A stretch of DNA of 64,000 nucleotides from Hyphococcus sp. (GTDB lineage: Bacteria; Pseudomonadota; Alphaproteobacteria; Caulobacterales; Parvularculaceae). A model generated the notes under the pieces. It did not search any database. It was not told the origin of the DNA and saw nothing but the letters and a program-made list of their open reading frames with translations. Position numbers and translations under genes: made by a program. Shown in pieces: positions 37,981 through 47,796 of this stretch (position 1 is its first letter; the number at the start of each line of letters is the position of its first letter). Where the stretch lies: contig JANQRY010000008.1 of the NCBI GenBank assembly GCA_028284345.1, positions 806,001 to 870,000 on the forward strand, read 5' to 3'.

Positions 37981-39012
37981 ATGCGAATCGTTTTGGCCGC
38001 CGCGACGGCGTTTCTCGCTTTATCATTTAATGCGGCGCTGGCTGAAGATGTGCCTGCGGACCCGAAGAGCAAGGTTCCACCTGCTTATCCCACATCATGT
38101 TATCCTGAGGATAGCGTTTCTGCGGAGCAACATCGCGTCGATGTCGCTTTTGAAATTGGCGCCAACGGGCTTACTGAAAATGTTCGGATTATGCAGTCCA
38201 CCGACGCATGTTTCGAGGAGGTTTCGCTCGCAGCGGTGCGTTCATGGGTCTATGAGCCGCGTCGCGTTAATAGTCGCGCGCGCCGACAAGAAGACATGGA
38301 AGCAACCTTCATTTTTGACTTCATTCTGGCCGAAGACCCGGCCGGCGTCGACGAACCGGAGGTGAAAACCGATGCACGTGCTCTCGTCTTTGATGCGCGC
38401 CCAGCAAAGAGAGTGCCGCCGCGATTCCCTGACAAATGTCAGAGTCGGGCCCATCGCGAAGAAATCGTTGTTCTTGAATTTAGCGTTGATAAGAACGGCG
38501 ATACGAAGAACGTAATAGTGATTGATTCCACTAATGATTGCTTTGACAGGGCAGCCAGGCAATCGGTGCGCCAATGGAAATACGAACCAAAAACAATCGA
38601 TGGCGAACCGGTAGAGCGAAACGGCGTTCGCGTAGAGATCAAGTTTATCCTTGAGGGCGCGGGCCGGGTCCGGCCGGAGAACGTTATTCGACGTTCTGTA
38701 GCGTCGCGCTTGAATAAGGCGCGCCACAGACTTCAAAAAAAAGATGATCCGGTTGAGGTGCTTCAGGACCTGGCTGAATTTGAAGCCAAATATGGGGACG
38801 GACTGTCGCCTGCAGAGCTTGCCGAATTTCATCGCATACGCGGTTTGGCGCGTTTGGACGCAAAGGATTACCAGGGCGCGTTGGACGACTTTTATGTCGT
38901 ACAACGAGAAGGGTCCATTGAAGCCGCCGAAAGTGTTAGCGTTATTGTTGCGGAGCTTGAAAAAGGGCTCGGCGTCGTGAACAAAGAATTGCCGGGCGAG
39001 GACGAAAATTAG
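37981..39012 (+). CDS. Secreted protein with two tandem TonB C-terminal-like domains
   Basis: A 343-residue protein in AT-richer DNA. A signal peptide (about 1-22, ending ALA) is followed by two copies of a TonB_C-like unit: about 35-125 (VPPAYPTSCYPEDS ... VRSWVYEPRRV) and about 140-230 (RVPPRFPDKCQSR ... VRQWKYEPKTI). Each carries two Cys. A helical C-terminal part with a TPR-like segment (about 260-330) comes last. There is no N-terminal TonB membrane anchor, so it is not a standard energy transducer. A periplasmic partner-binding protein is a guess. Confidence 0.72.
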   Translation: MRIVLAAATAFLALSFNAALAEDVPADPKSKVPPAYPTSCYPEDSVSAEQHRVDVAFEIGANGLTENVRIMQSTDACFEEVSLAAVRSWVYEPRRVNSRARRQEDMEATFIFDFILAEDPAGVDEPEVKTDARALVFDARPAKRVPPRFPDKCQSRAHREEIVVLEFSVDKNGDTKNVIVIDSTNDCFDRAARQSVRQWKYEPKTIDGEPVERNGVRVEIKFILEGAGRVRPENVIRRSVASRLNKARHRLQKKDDPVEVLQDLAEFEAKYGDGLSPAELAEFHRIRGLARLDAKDYQGALDDFYVVQREGSIEAAESVSVIVAELEKGLGVVNKELPGEDEN

Positions 39013-39145
39013 GCTTACGCCGTTTGATTCAGTCGGCATCCAATTCGTTTCGTAAAGGTCCCTCCGGACATGTAATCGTTTCCATTACTCACCAGCCCAA
39101 TTGCCGCTGGCGCTTAACGCCCAAGCAAGGCATGTTCGCGGATTC

Positions 39146-39499
39146 ATGCGCGCATTCTATTTCACTATTGGCGTTGTGCTTGTGCCTATCGGCGTTGCGG
39201 GCGTGATCCTTCCCGTTTTGCCTGGCGTGCCGTTGTTGATTCTTGCGGCGGCTTGTTTTGCCCGTTCCTCCCCGCGGTTGGAACGGTGGCTGGTCAATCA
39301 TCCGTTTCTGGGGCCCGGCATTGTCGCCTGGCGCGAACGCGGCGCCATTTCGCCGAAATCGAAGGCAATCTCGATCACGGTCATGGCGCTGTCCGGCGTC
39401 GCGGCGTTTTATTCGGGCGCGCCGGCGGTGGCAAAAACGATTGCTCTTGCATCGCTCGCCGGCGCCGCCCTGTTTGTCGTCACGCGGCCGAACCGCTAG
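39146..39499 (+). CDS. DUF454 (YbaN-like) small membrane protein
   Basis: A 117-residue inner-membrane protein with three to four hydrophobic segments. The block LPVLPGVPLLILAAACFARSSPRLERWL followed by HPFLGPGI is the DUF454 signature. The function of the family is not established. ATG 39146 gives the usual N-terminus. It is convergent with a short gene for a 47-residue membrane protein (stops overlap by 4 bp). Confidence 0.85.
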   Translation: MRAFYFTIGVVLVPIGVAGVILPVLPGVPLLILAAACFARSSPRLERWLVNHPFLGPGIVAWRERGAISPKSKAISITVMALSGVAAFYSGAPAVAKTIALASLAGAALFVVTRPNR

Positions 39500-39639
39500 C
39501 GGGGCAGCCGCCGTTTCGGGACTCTGGCGACGGCCCGGCGCCATTGCGCCCGCTCGCGCTGGCGATGCCAGAGCGAGGCGAGGATCGGCGCCGCGAGCAG
39601 CGCCAGCGCGAGATAGAGCATCAGATCGTCCTGCATCAT
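39496..39639 (-). CDS. Small membrane protein (47 aa), hypothetical
   Basis: A 47-residue protein: acidic start, one hydrophobic helix (about residues 7-23), then a highly basic tail (RQRERAQWRRAVARVPKRR). AAGG lies upstream of the double ATG at 39636-39639. It starts 20 bp after the stop of the YebE-like gene on the same strand, so the two probably share a transcript. It has no recognised family, and its coding status rests on context and composition. Confidence 0.5.
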   Translation of the reverse strand: MMQDDLMLYLALALLAAPILASLWHRQRERAQWRRAVARVPKRRLPR

Positions 39640-39658
39640 GGCTTTACCCTTGACGGTC

Positions 39659-40369
39659 TTAAGCGGCGGTTTTGTCTTCTGCGCCCGCAAGATTTGCGTG
39701 AATCTCGTCGACCAGCGACCGCTCAAGCTCCAGGCGCGACGCGAGCATGGCGAGATAGCCGCGCTCGGCGGCGCCGTCCGGATCGATGGCGAGCAGCGAC
39801 GCCGTGTAAATCTCCATCGCCAGTTCCGGCGACGCGGCGTCTCTGACCACCGCTTCGATATCCAGCGGTTTGTCGATTTCCGCCTCGATGAACTGAATGT
39901 CGTTTCGCGAAACGCCAAGGGCGTCGAGCTGATCGATGATGCGCGCCTTTTCGCTTGCCGTGACCGTGCCGTCGGCTTTCGTTGCGGCGATCATGGCGCG
40001 CGCTAGAATGCGTGCAAGGCTCGCCTGCTGCTCGTGACTTTCCGGGATAAAGAGCGCTTCGGCGCCGCGCTGGGTCGGTTGCGGCGCGCCGTGGGGCATT
40101 GGCGCGCCGGCGCCCGCGTTCTTCGCCTGCCAGTCGCGCCAGGCCTTGTAGGCGAGCCCGCCCACCAGCGCGACGCCGCCGAACTTCACCGCATTCTTGG
40201 CCAGCTTTTTCGGTTTGCCGCCGCCAAGGAAAAGCCCGGCGAGACCGCCGGCGCCGGCCGCCGCGGCCAGCCCGCCGGGGTTTGAAAACAGGCCGGCGAG
40301 CGCCTGGCCCGGCGCGGCGCCGTCGTTGCCGGCGCGGGATTGAGCGGAATTCGTGAAATGTTCGATCAT
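39659..40369 (-). CDS. DUF533 / TerB-like protein (YebE-like)
   Basis: About 236 residues. A glycine/alanine-rich N-terminal half with one hydrophobic segment (GGVALVGGLAYKAW) is followed by a TerB-like helical domain (about 110-230) with ADGTVTASEKARIIDQLDALG and LAIDPDGAAERGYLAMLASRL. These D-rich loops are typical of the DUF533/TerB fold. The role is unknown; E. coli YebE belongs to the same group. ATG 40369 is preferred over 40384. Confidence 0.85.
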   Translation of the reverse strand: MIEHFTNSAQSRAGNDGAAPGQALAGLFSNPGGLAAAAGAGGLAGLFLGGGKPKKLAKNAVKFGGVALVGGLAYKAWRDWQAKNAGAGAPMPHGAPQPTQRGAEALFIPESHEQQASLARILARAMIAATKADGTVTASEKARIIDQLDALGVSRNDIQFIEAEIDKPLDIEAVVRDAASPELAMEIYTASLLAIDPDGAAERGYLAMLASRLELERSLVDEIHANLAGAEDKTAA

Positions 40370-40533
40370 CGTTGACTGCCTCATTGCTGGAGCGCGCGGG
40401 GAGCCGCGCTTGACCCGCGATATGAGGCGGCCGCCGACAGTTTCATCCTCGCAAAAAGGATAATTTTGATCGGAAAAAGCTATGGCGCCGGGATGAGCGG
40501 AGGCTTCGTGAAACGCCGTCGCGACAACCGGTC

Positions 40534-41097
40534 CTAATCCGCCCGTTTTACATATTCGAGCGTTGCGGTGTTGACGACGATCTTTTCACCGGAAGACATA
40601 TAGGGCGGGATCATGATGCGCAGGCCGTTATCGGCGATGGCCGGCTTGTAGGAAGACGACGCGGTCTGGCCTTTCACCGTCGGTTCGGTTTCGACGACTT
40701 CCAGCGTCACATGCTCGGGCATCTGCACGCCGATGGCGCGGCCTTCGTGGCTTTCCACGACCACGGCCATGCCGTCCTGAAGGAAGGCGATGCGTTCGCC
40801 GATGAGGTCCTTGGGGATGGAAATCTGCTCGTAGGATTCAGAATCCATAAACACCAGCATGTCCCCTTCCGCGTAGAGGAAGGTGTGGTCTTTCTGCTCC
40901 AGACGCACGCGTTCGACCGTTTCCGAAGCGCGGAAGCGTTCGTTCAGCTTGCTTCCCGATTCGAGATTTTTCAGTTCGACCTGCGCGTAGGCCGGGCCCT
41001 TGCCGGGTTTGACCGCATTGGTTTTGACCGCGACCCATAGCCCGCCCTGATGCTGAATGACGTTGCCGGGGCGGATTTCATTGCCGTTGATTTTCAT
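40534..41097 (-). CDS. efp: Elongation factor P
   Basis: A 187-residue factor that relieves ribosome stalling at polyproline. The modification loop [16 protein letters not shown] keeps the lysine that EpmA-type enzymes beta-lysylate. The three OB/KOW-like domains and the C-terminal block [20 protein letters not shown] are complete. ATG 41097 gives the standard [14 protein letters not shown]. The epm modification genes are not in the window. Confidence 0.96.
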   Translation of the reverse strand: MKINGNEIRPGNVIQHQGGLWVAVKTNAVKPGKGPAYAQVELKNLESGSKLNERFRASETVERVRLEQKDHTFLYAEGDMLVFMDSESYEQISIPKDLIGERIAFLQDGMAVVVESHEGRAIGVQMPEHVTLEVVETEPTVKGQTASSSYKPAIADNGLRIMIPPYMSSGEKIVVNTATLEYVKRAD

Positions 41098-41203
41098 GAC
41101 GCCGGTCCTGCTGTCTCTGTCTTGTGCGCTTCTGTCTAAATGAAGGGCGGCTCTAGCAAGGGTGCAGAACCGTGACAAGGCGCGCACCGGCGCCTTTGTC
41201 CCG

Positions 41204-41218
41204 TTAAGGCTTCGTTTA
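41204..41218. promoter_or_regulatory. Possible CtrA-type box upstream of the hybrid kinase
   Basis: TTAA-N7-TTTA (TTAA at 41204, TTTA at 41215) differs by one base from the CtrA consensus TTAA-N7-TTAA. It lies about 95 bp before the hybrid kinase gene. One near match in a high-GC genome is suggestive only. Confidence 0.25.
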
Positions 41219-41310
41219 CCGCCGCGCGCGGGACCGCTGTGTCAACACTGCCTTAAGGCCGCGCCGCTAGCCTTGACCGTCGGCAGGACGGCCTTTTTTG
41301 GGAACGGGAC

Positions 41311-43581
41311 ATGAACGAACCACCGTCTGCGCAACATCGCATGGCGCCGGACGCGGGCGAGGAAGACGCTGCGACCGTGATGCTCCGCGTCATTCGGTCA
41401 ACGCCGCTCGGCCGATATATCATTATCTCGTCCTGGGGGTTGTTGCTTGCGACGCTTATTCAGCCGGTCACGGCGCTGGTTTGGTTCGTCCTCGCCATGG
41501 CCGCCGGCGCGGCGCGATCCTGGGTCGAAAGCCTCATGGCGTCGGGCGCGCTGCCCTTTGGCGACAGCGTTAAAAAACGCGGCTACGCCGTCGTCGCCCT
41601 GACGGCCATCGCCATCATGGCGGCGGCGCCGGTCCTTGCCTTCCGTTCCGGTCATGCGGCCGGCCCGACGGCGGCGCTGTTTCTGATTGTCATCGGCTAT
41701 TTTATCGCCTTCGCCCAGTTTCGCTCCTCGCCGGCGAATGCGCTGATCGTAACCTCGCCCTTTGCGGTGGCGTTTTTCGCCTGCATGGCGATGGCGTGGG
41801 GCGGCGATCTGTTCATGCCGCTTCTGGCGTGCGCGCCGATCCTGATGACGGCGGTCGCCTATGTGCTGATCTTCAGCTATCGCACGCAGACCGACCAGGA
41901 AGCCGCGGCGCGCGAGCGTCAGAAGCTGATCACCGAGCTCAGCGCCGCGCGCATCGCCGCCGAACGCGCGTCCGAAGCAAAGTCCATGTTTCTCGCCAAT
42001 ATGAGTCATGAAATCCGTACGCCGATGAACGGTGTTCTCGGCATGGCGGAATTGCTCGCGGCGACGCGCCTCAACAGCCGGCAGCGGATTTTCGCCGAAA
42101 CGATCCACAAATCCGGCGCTGCGTTGTTGACGATCATCAACGACATTCTCGACTTTTCCAAAATCGAGGCGGGCAAGCTCGAACTCGAAACGTCGCCTTT
42201 CGATCTCAGAGCGTCGGTTGAGGACGTGGCGGCGCTTGTCGCCTCCCGCGCCCAGGAAAAACGGATCGAAGTGATCGTGCGCTTTCAGCCCGGGTTGCCC
42301 AATGTGCTGATCGGCGACGGCGGGCGCATTCGCCAGGTCGTCACCAATCTTGTCGGCAACGCCGTGAAGTTTACGGAAACGGGCTATGTGCTGATCAACG
42401 TGTCCGGCGTCGTGACCGGCGAAGAAGCCGCGGTCCGGGTCGAGGTGACCGATACCGGCGTTGGCATCCCCAGCGAAAAACTCGAGCGCGTCTTTGACGC
42501 CTTCCAGCAGGCCGATACGACGACCACGCGCAAATTCGGCGGCACCGGTCTTGGCCTTTCTATCTCCAGCCGCCTGATCGAAGCCATGGGCGGCAAGATC
42601 GGCGTGACGTCGAAAACCGGCGAAGGCTCGACATTCTGGTTCGAGATCGACTTGCCCGCCCGCCAGAGCGAAGACATCGCCTGGGAGCCCACATTCGAAG
42701 CCAAGGGGCGCCGGGTGCTGATCGTCGACGACGTCGACGTCAACCGCCAGATTTTAAACGAGCAATTGACGTCATGGGGGTTCGAAACGGAACTGGCGGC
42801 GTCGGGCGTCGAGGCGCTGCAGATCCTCGCCGCCGCCCAGGAGCGCGACGCGCCATTCGATCTCGCCATTCTCGATTTTCACATGCCGGATATGGACGGC
42901 AAGGAACTGGCGCAGCGAATCAAGGCGTGCGACGCCTTCCGCAACATGCGCCTGATGGCGTTGACGTCGGTGGACGCCAAAGGCGATTCACGCCGCTTCC
43001 GCGAGATCGGCGTTGAGGCGTATCTCGTCAAGCCGGTGCGCGGCGCGATGCTGTATGAAACGATTGCGGATGTCCTGCGCGAAGATCTCGACCGCATTGA
43101 CGACGATGAGGGCGAGGCCGAAACGCCGCTCGCCGTCGCGGCCGCGCAGCCTGTCGATCGACGGTGCATCCTTCTGGCCGAAGACAATGAGGTCAACCAG
43201 CTTGTCATTCGCCATATGCTGGATCCGAACGCGTATGAAATCGTCATCGCCGCCAACGGGCGCGCCGCGCTGGAGTTTTACCGGGCGGAACCGGAACGGT
43301 TCGATCTCGTTCTGATGGATGTGTCGATGCCGGATATGGACGGCTATGAAGCGACGCAGGCGATCCGCGCGTTTGAGGAGGAGGCGGGCCGGGCGCCGAC
43401 GCCGATCGTGTGTCTCACGGCCCATGTGATGGAGAGCGATATCGAGGCGGCCCATAAAGCCGGCATGGACGATTATCTCTCCAAGCCGATCAGCAAGGAC
43501 AAGCTCGACCGAACGATTGCGCGCTGGGCGGGCGACCGCGCCGATGACGGCGCCGCGACGGCGGCGCGGGTGATTCCCTAA
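41311..43581 (+). CDS. Hybrid sensor histidine kinase with two receiver domains
   Basis: A 756-residue inner-membrane kinase. Six or so N-terminal hydrophobic helices (about 35-195) lack a recognisable sensor domain. The H-box [14 protein letters not shown] puts the phospho-His at 233. The ATPase has [18 protein letters not shown] and GGTGLGLSI. Two receivers follow, with phospho-Asp 522 ([10 protein letters not shown]) and 670 ([10 protein letters not shown]) and conserved KP pairs (LVKPV and LSKPI). No HPt domain is attached, so relay to an outside phosphotransferase is expected. The signal is unknown. Confidence 0.93.
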   Translation: MNEPPSAQHRMAPDAGEEDAATVMLRVIRSTPLGRYIIISSWGLLLATLIQPVTALVWFVLAMAAGAARSWVESLMASGALPFGDSVKKRGYAVVALTAIAIMAAAPVLAFRSGHAAGPTAALFLIVIGYFIAFAQFRSSPANALIVTSPFAVAFFACMAMAWGGDLFMPLLACAPILMTAVAYVLIFSYRTQTDQEAAARERQKLITELSAARIAAERASEAKSMFLANMSHEIRTPMNGVLGMAELLAATRLNSRQRIFAETIHKSGAALLTIINDILDFSKIEAGKLELETSPFDLRASVEDVAALVASRAQEKRIEVIVRFQPGLPNVLIGDGGRIRQVVTNLVGNAVKFTETGYVLINVSGVVTGEEAAVRVEVTDTGVGIPSEKLERVFDAFQQADTTTTRKFGGTGLGLSISSRLIEAMGGKIGVTSKTGEGSTFWFEIDLPARQSEDIAWEPTFEAKGRRVLIVDDVDVNRQILNEQLTSWGFETELAASGVEALQILAAAQERDAPFDLAILDFHMPDMDGKELAQRIKACDAFRNMRLMALTSVDAKGDSRRFREIGVEAYLVKPVRGAMLYETIADVLREDLDRIDDDEGEAETPLAVAAAQPVDRRCILLAEDNEVNQLVIRHMLDPNAYEIVIAANGRAALEFYRAEPERFDLVLMDVSMPDMDGYEATQAIRAFEEEAGRAPTPIVCLTAHVMESDIEAAHKAGMDDYLSKPISKDKLDRTIARWAGDRADDGAATAARVIP

Positions 43582-43593
43582 GACCTTCCGCCT

Positions 43594-44340
43594 CTAACCC
43601 GCAAGCCGGGCCATGTCTTCGTCGGACATCTCGAAATTCGCATAGACGTTCTGCACGTCGTCGCAGTCTTCCAGCGCGTCGATCAGTTTCATCAGCGTCT
43701 CGGCTTTATCCGCGTCGACCGCGATTGTGTTTTGCGGTTTCCAATAGGGTTTCGCCGTTTCCGCTTCGCCGAATGTTTTCTCCAGCGCGCCGGCGACGTC
43801 GGCCAGCTGGTCGAACGCGCAATAGATCTCGTGGGTTTCTTCCGTCGACAGAACATCCTCGGCGCCGGCCTCGATGGCCGCTTCCAGCATCTCGTCCTCG
43901 CTAGCCTTGTCGCCCGGATATTCGATGTAGCCGACAAGGTCGAACATGAACGAGACCGATCCCGTCTCGCCCATATTGCCGCCGTTCTTGGAGAAGATCG
44001 CGCGCACTTCGCTCGCCGCGCGGTTGCGGTTGTCGGTCAGCGCCTCGACGATGACACCGACCCCGGCGGGCCCGAAGCCCTCATAGCGGATCTCCTCGAA
44101 GCTCGCCTCATTGGCGTCGGTCGATTTCTTGATCGCCCGTTCGATATTGTCCTTGGGCATCGACTGGGCCTTGGCCGCGGCGATGGCGAGCCGGAGGCGC
44201 GGATTAAACTCCGGATCCGGCGCGCCCATCTTGGCCGCGACGGTGATCTCCTTGGACAGTTTGGAGAAGATTTTCGACCGCTTGGCGTCCTGGCGGCCCT
44301 TGCGGTGCTGAATATTGGCCCATTTGCTGTGTCCGGCCAT
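43594..44340 (-). CDS. yebC: YebC/PmpR-family protein (TACO1-type translation or DNA-binding factor)
   Basis: A 248-residue protein of the YebC family, starting [18 protein letters not shown], the family hallmark. Further blocks are [19 protein letters not shown] and [15 protein letters not shown]. Members were described as DNA-binding regulators and, more recently, as ribosome factors at proline-rich stretches. ATG 44340 is the canonical start. Convergent with the hybrid kinase gene. Confidence 0.95.
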   Translation of the reverse strand: MAGHSKWANIQHRKGRQDAKRSKIFSKLSKEITVAAKMGAPDPEFNPRLRLAIAAAKAQSMPKDNIERAIKKSTDANEASFEEIRYEGFGPAGVGVIVEALTDNRNRAASEVRAIFSKNGGNMGETGSVSFMFDLVGYIEYPGDKASEDEMLEAAIEAGAEDVLSTEETHEIYCAFDQLADVAGALEKTFGEAETAKPYWKPQNTIAVDADKAETLMKLIDALEDCDDVQNVYANFEMSDEDMARLAG

Positions 44341-44498
44341 GGCGACCTCGCTCGTCCTGTTGCGGCGTTGGCGATTGGAAAGCGCGCGATGTACCCTGCG
44401 GGGCGGCCTCATTCAAGCCGGGCGGGCCCTGTCGGTTGACGTTGTCGGTTGACGGGCCGCGGGCCGGCGGTTGATATCGGCGCCGGGGAGGTGGGCCC

Positions 44499-46091
44499 AT
44501 GGCCAAGCCTGTAAAGAACATCACCATTGTCGGCGGCGGCACGTCCGGCTGGCTGACGGCCGCCTATCTCGCCGGGCTTTACCGCCGGCGGGTGCAGAGC
44601 GGGGACCTTGCGCTGACCGTCATTGAAAGCCCCGATGTGGGCATTATCGGCGTCGGCGAATCGACGGCCCGTCCCATGGCGGACATGTTGCGCATCCTGC
44701 AGATCCGCGAATCTGATTTCATCCGGCGCTGCAATGCGACGTTCAAACTCTCGGGCTGGTTCGCGGATTGGGACGTCGATGAAGCCGGCAAGCCTGTCTC
44801 CTGGGTCAATCCGTTCTTTTCGCAATCGGATTTGCACGGCGTCAATCCGGGCTATCTGTTCGCCTCCTACGGCATGCATCCGGGCGGCGGCCCGATCGAG
44901 GAAGGCTATACGGAAGCGATCTCTGTTTGCCCGTCGATCATTCGCGCCCATAAGGGGCCGCGCCGCATTGGCGCTGGCGACTACAAGGCGGAAATTCCGT
45001 ATTCCTATCATATGGACGCCATCAAGCTGGCGGAGATCCTGCAGGAACGCGGCAAAGAGCTTGGCGTCAAACAGATCCTCGATCACGTCGAAGAGGTAAG
45101 GCTGGACGAAAAGGGATTTGTCAGCGAACTGCAGCTACGCAAGACCGGCGCCTTTCCCATCGAGTTCATCATCGATGCGACCGGGTTCGCCAGCATCATC
45201 ATCGCCAAGGCCCTGGGCGAGCCGTTCGAGCCCTATGACAAATATCTCCTCAACGACCGCGCGGCGGTGATGCAACTGCCCCATGCGGATCCGAAAAAGA
45301 TCGAGCCGACGTCGCGCGCAACGGCCCTCGGCGCGGGCTGGAGCTTTCGCGTGCCGCTCTATAATCGCGTCGGGTCGGGCTATATCTATTCCAGCAAGTT
45401 CATCTCGGACGATGAAGCGGTCGCCGAATTCAAGCGTCATGCGGGGCCGGCGGCGGCGGAGGGCGAGCCGCGTATCATCCGCATGCGCATCGGCAAGGCG
45501 CGCCGCTCCTGGGTCAAGAACTGCCTGGCGCTGGGCCTTTCCAGCGGTTTCGTCGAACCGCTGGAGGCGACGGCGATCTACTCTGTGCAGGTCGCGTTAC
45601 AATGGCTGCACAATTATTTCCCCCATGACGATTTCGATCCGGCGGTCTCGGCGCGCTACAACAAGCTGATTGATGGGTTCTATGATGAAATCATCGATTT
45701 CATCTGTCTGCTGTTCTGCATTTCCAACCGCGAAGACACGCCCTACTGGAAGGCCGTGCGGCACGAGATGGAAATTCCCCCGCGCCTTAAGGAAAACCTC
45801 GAACTTTGGAAGCATACGATGCCCGACGGGCTTGACCTCGGCGCGCACACCTTCTTCTCGCCCACCTCCTATCGCGCGGCGCTGTTCGGCAAACAGTTTT
45901 ACAAGGGTCGCCAATACGCCCAGATTTCGCCGCTCGGCGAGGCGGAGTGGAAGCAATATCTGCAACTGCGCCGTGATCGGACCAATCAGTTCCTGAACAC
46001 GCTGCCCGATCACTATGAGTTGCTGACGGCGATCCGAAACGAATCCCAGAATCTTTCCTTCAATATCAGCCTCTCCGGCGGCGGTCTGTGA
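44499..46091 (+). CDS. Flavin-dependent tryptophan halogenase family protein
   Basis: A 530-residue FAD enzyme of the PrnA-like group. The FAD loop VGGGTSGWLTAAYLA is at 11-25, GVGESTARP at 51-59, the active-site Lys in TFKLSGWF at residue 83, and the catalytic Glu in FVEPLEATAIY near 356. The GWxWxIP-type motif reads GWSFRVP. It would chlorinate or brominate an indole or another aromatic using reduced flavin. No flavin reductase or peptide/indole pathway gene adjoins it, only a methyltransferase. GGGGAGG precedes the ATG. Confidence 0.92.
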   Translation: MAKPVKNITIVGGGTSGWLTAAYLAGLYRRRVQSGDLALTVIESPDVGIIGVGESTARPMADMLRILQIRESDFIRRCNATFKLSGWFADWDVDEAGKPVSWVNPFFSQSDLHGVNPGYLFASYGMHPGGGPIEEGYTEAISVCPSIIRAHKGPRRIGAGDYKAEIPYSYHMDAIKLAEILQERGKELGVKQILDHVEEVRLDEKGFVSELQLRKTGAFPIEFIIDATGFASIIIAKALGEPFEPYDKYLLNDRAAVMQLPHADPKKIEPTSRATALGAGWSFRVPLYNRVGSGYIYSSKFISDDEAVAEFKRHAGPAAAEGEPRIIRMRIGKARRSWVKNCLALGLSSGFVEPLEATAIYSVQVALQWLHNYFPHDDFDPAVSARYNKLIDGFYDEIIDFICLLFCISNREDTPYWKAVRHEMEIPPRLKENLELWKHTMPDGLDLGAHTFFSPTSYRAALFGKQFYKGRQYAQISPLGEAEWKQYLQLRRDRTNQFLNTLPDHYELLTAIRNESQNLSFNISLSGGGL

Positions 46092-46170
46092 CGGCCCGTG
46101 ACGGCGACGGCGTTCGCCGGCGCGCCTGATTTTTGACCTCGCCGCCGCGCCACAATCCGGACGAAAACGA

Positions 46171-46923
46171 ATGGACGTCGATTACTGGAATCGCCTCGCG
46201 GTTGGGTTTTCCGAAAGCGTATTTGAAGTCACCGAGCGGGACGCGCGCGGCGTGATCCGCAAGACCGCCAGACGCCTTGGCGACAAGCGCGCGACGGCGG
46301 CGGACTTCGGCTGCGGCGCCGGCGCCTCGACCCGCGCCGTGGCGCCGTTTTTCAAACGCGTCACCGGCGTCGACTTCTCGGCAAAGCTCCTCGCCGTTGC
46401 GCGCGCAAAAACCGACGCCGACAATGTCCGCTATCGCAAGGCTGATCTCGCGGCGATGGACCCGCGCCTCTTTCGTTGCGACGTTGCGTTTTGCTTCAAT
46501 GTGTTGCTGTCGCCAGAGACCTCGGCGCGCGCGGCGATTGCGGCGAATGTTATCGGCGCGATTCGCCGCGGCGGCGCCGGCGTTTTCATTGCGCCGTCGC
46601 TGGAGTCGGAACTGCGCTCCTATCAGGTCGCCCTTGCGTGTCGGACCGGCGCTGGCTTCGCCCGCGGCGTGGCGGCGAGGGAAATGGACGCAAGCGCGCG
46701 CCGCGACGTGGTTTCCCTGTCGCAGGGCGTCGTCAATCTCGGCGGCGCGCCGACCAAACATTTCTTTCAGGACGAAATCGCGGAATTGCTGACCGAGTGC
46801 GGTTTGCATGACGTCGCCGTGTCGCGCGTCCGCTATCCCTGGGACGTGGTGCTCGACGACGCGCCCGACGATATGCCTTATGCTGAGCCATGGGACTGGA
46901 TCGCCATTGGCCGGAAGGGGTAG
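46171..46923 (+). CDS. Class I SAM-dependent methyltransferase
   Basis: A 250-residue methyltransferase. The SAM motif I reads TAADFGCGAGASTRAVAPF (about 46-64), followed by VTGVDFSAKLLAVARAK and CDVAFCFNVLLSP. The C-terminal lid region has no diagnostic motif, so the substrate is unknown. It lies 79 bp downstream of the halogenase on the same strand and could modify the same product, which is inference from position. Confidence 0.85.
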   Translation: MDVDYWNRLAVGFSESVFEVTERDARGVIRKTARRLGDKRATAADFGCGAGASTRAVAPFFKRVTGVDFSAKLLAVARAKTDADNVRYRKADLAAMDPRLFRCDVAFCFNVLLSPETSARAAIAANVIGAIRRGGAGVFIAPSLESELRSYQVALACRTGAGFARGVAAREMDASARRDVVSLSQGVVNLGGAPTKHFFQDEIAELLTECGLHDVAVSRVRYPWDVVLDDAPDDMPYAEPWDWIAIGRKG

Positions 46924-46951
46924 CGCCGCCATGCGCGCCTAAAAACAGGTT

Positions 46952-47779
46952 CTACCCCTCGTCCCCGCGGCCAAGGGTCTCCCGCAGCCGGCCGCCGACG
47001 CGGATTGGGTCGATGGTCGCGGCGAGCCCTGTCGCCGGATCCGTCTCCACAACCACGCCGCACAGCGTTGCCGCGCCCGCCGCCGGGGCGAAGCGCCCGC
47101 CGGACATTTTGCTCACGAACCGGCGCAGGGGTTCTGATTTTTCCATGCCGATGACGCTGTCATAATCGCCGCACATGCCGAGGTCGGTGATGTACCCCGT
47201 GCCGCGAGGGAGGATCTGATCGTCCGCCGTCGGAACATGGGTATGGGTGCCGACGACAAGGCTGGCGCGCCCGTCGAGATAGTGCCCCATGGAATATTTT
47301 TCACTGGTCGTTTCCGCGTGAAAGTCGACAATGACGGCGTCGGCCTCGCGCCCGAGGGTGATCCCGTCAAGTTCCCGGTCGACCGCCGCGCACGGATCGT
47401 CAATCGCCTGGGGCATGGCGCGCTGGCCTTGGGCGTGAATGACGAGCACGTTGCGCCCGTCGCCGTCCTGAGCCATGACGGCGCCGCGTCCGGGATTGGA
47501 CGGGGCGAAATTCACCGGCCGCAACAGCCGCGGCTCCTTGTCGAACAGGTCCACATCGTCCCGCTGATCGAAGGCGTGATTGCCGGTGGTGAGAATATCG
47601 GCGCCCGCTTCGAACAACTCTTCGGCGATGCGCGGCGTCACGCCGAAACCGCCAGCGGCGTTTTCCGCATTGACGACAATGAAATCGAGGGCGAGACGCC
47701 GGCGCAAGCCGGGCAGGCGTTCGATCAGCGCCGTGCGCCCCGAGCGTCCCATGACGTCGCCAAAAACCGCAATGCGCAA
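46952..47779 (-). CDS. YmdB-family metallophosphoesterase (TIGR00282)
   Basis: About 275 residues. The metal-binding pattern starts FGDVMGRSGR, then VNAENAAGGFG, TTGNHAFDQRD, and GTHTHVPTADD (about 175-190). YmdB proteins are 2',3'-cyclic nucleotide phosphodiesterases. The canonical N-terminus (RIAVFGDV) fits TTG 47779. An upstream TTG at 47800 overlaps the stop of the cyclo-ligase gene (TTGA) and is an alternative. In an operon with the cyclo-ligase, the usual neighbour in alphaproteobacteria. Confidence 0.88.
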   Translation of the reverse strand: MRIAVFGDVMGRSGRTALIERLPGLRRRLALDFIVVNAENAAGGFGVTPRIAEELFEAGADILTTGNHAFDQRDDVDLFDKEPRLLRPVNFAPSNPGRGAVMAQDGDGRNVLVIHAQGQRAMPQAIDDPCAAVDRELDGITLGREADAVIVDFHAETTSEKYSMGHYLDGRASLVVGTHTHVPTADDQILPRGTGYITDLGMCGDYDSVIGMEKSEPLRRFVSKMSGGRFAPAAGAATLCGVVVETDPATGLAATIDPIRVGGRLRETLGRGDEG

Positions 47780-47796
47780 AAGAACCCGCTTTCCAA

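Noticed and set aside
40390-40420. GCGCGG-GGAG-CCGCGC hairpin as terminator between efp and the YebE-like gene
   Set aside because: A 6-bp stem without a T-run on either strand, likely by chance in this composition.
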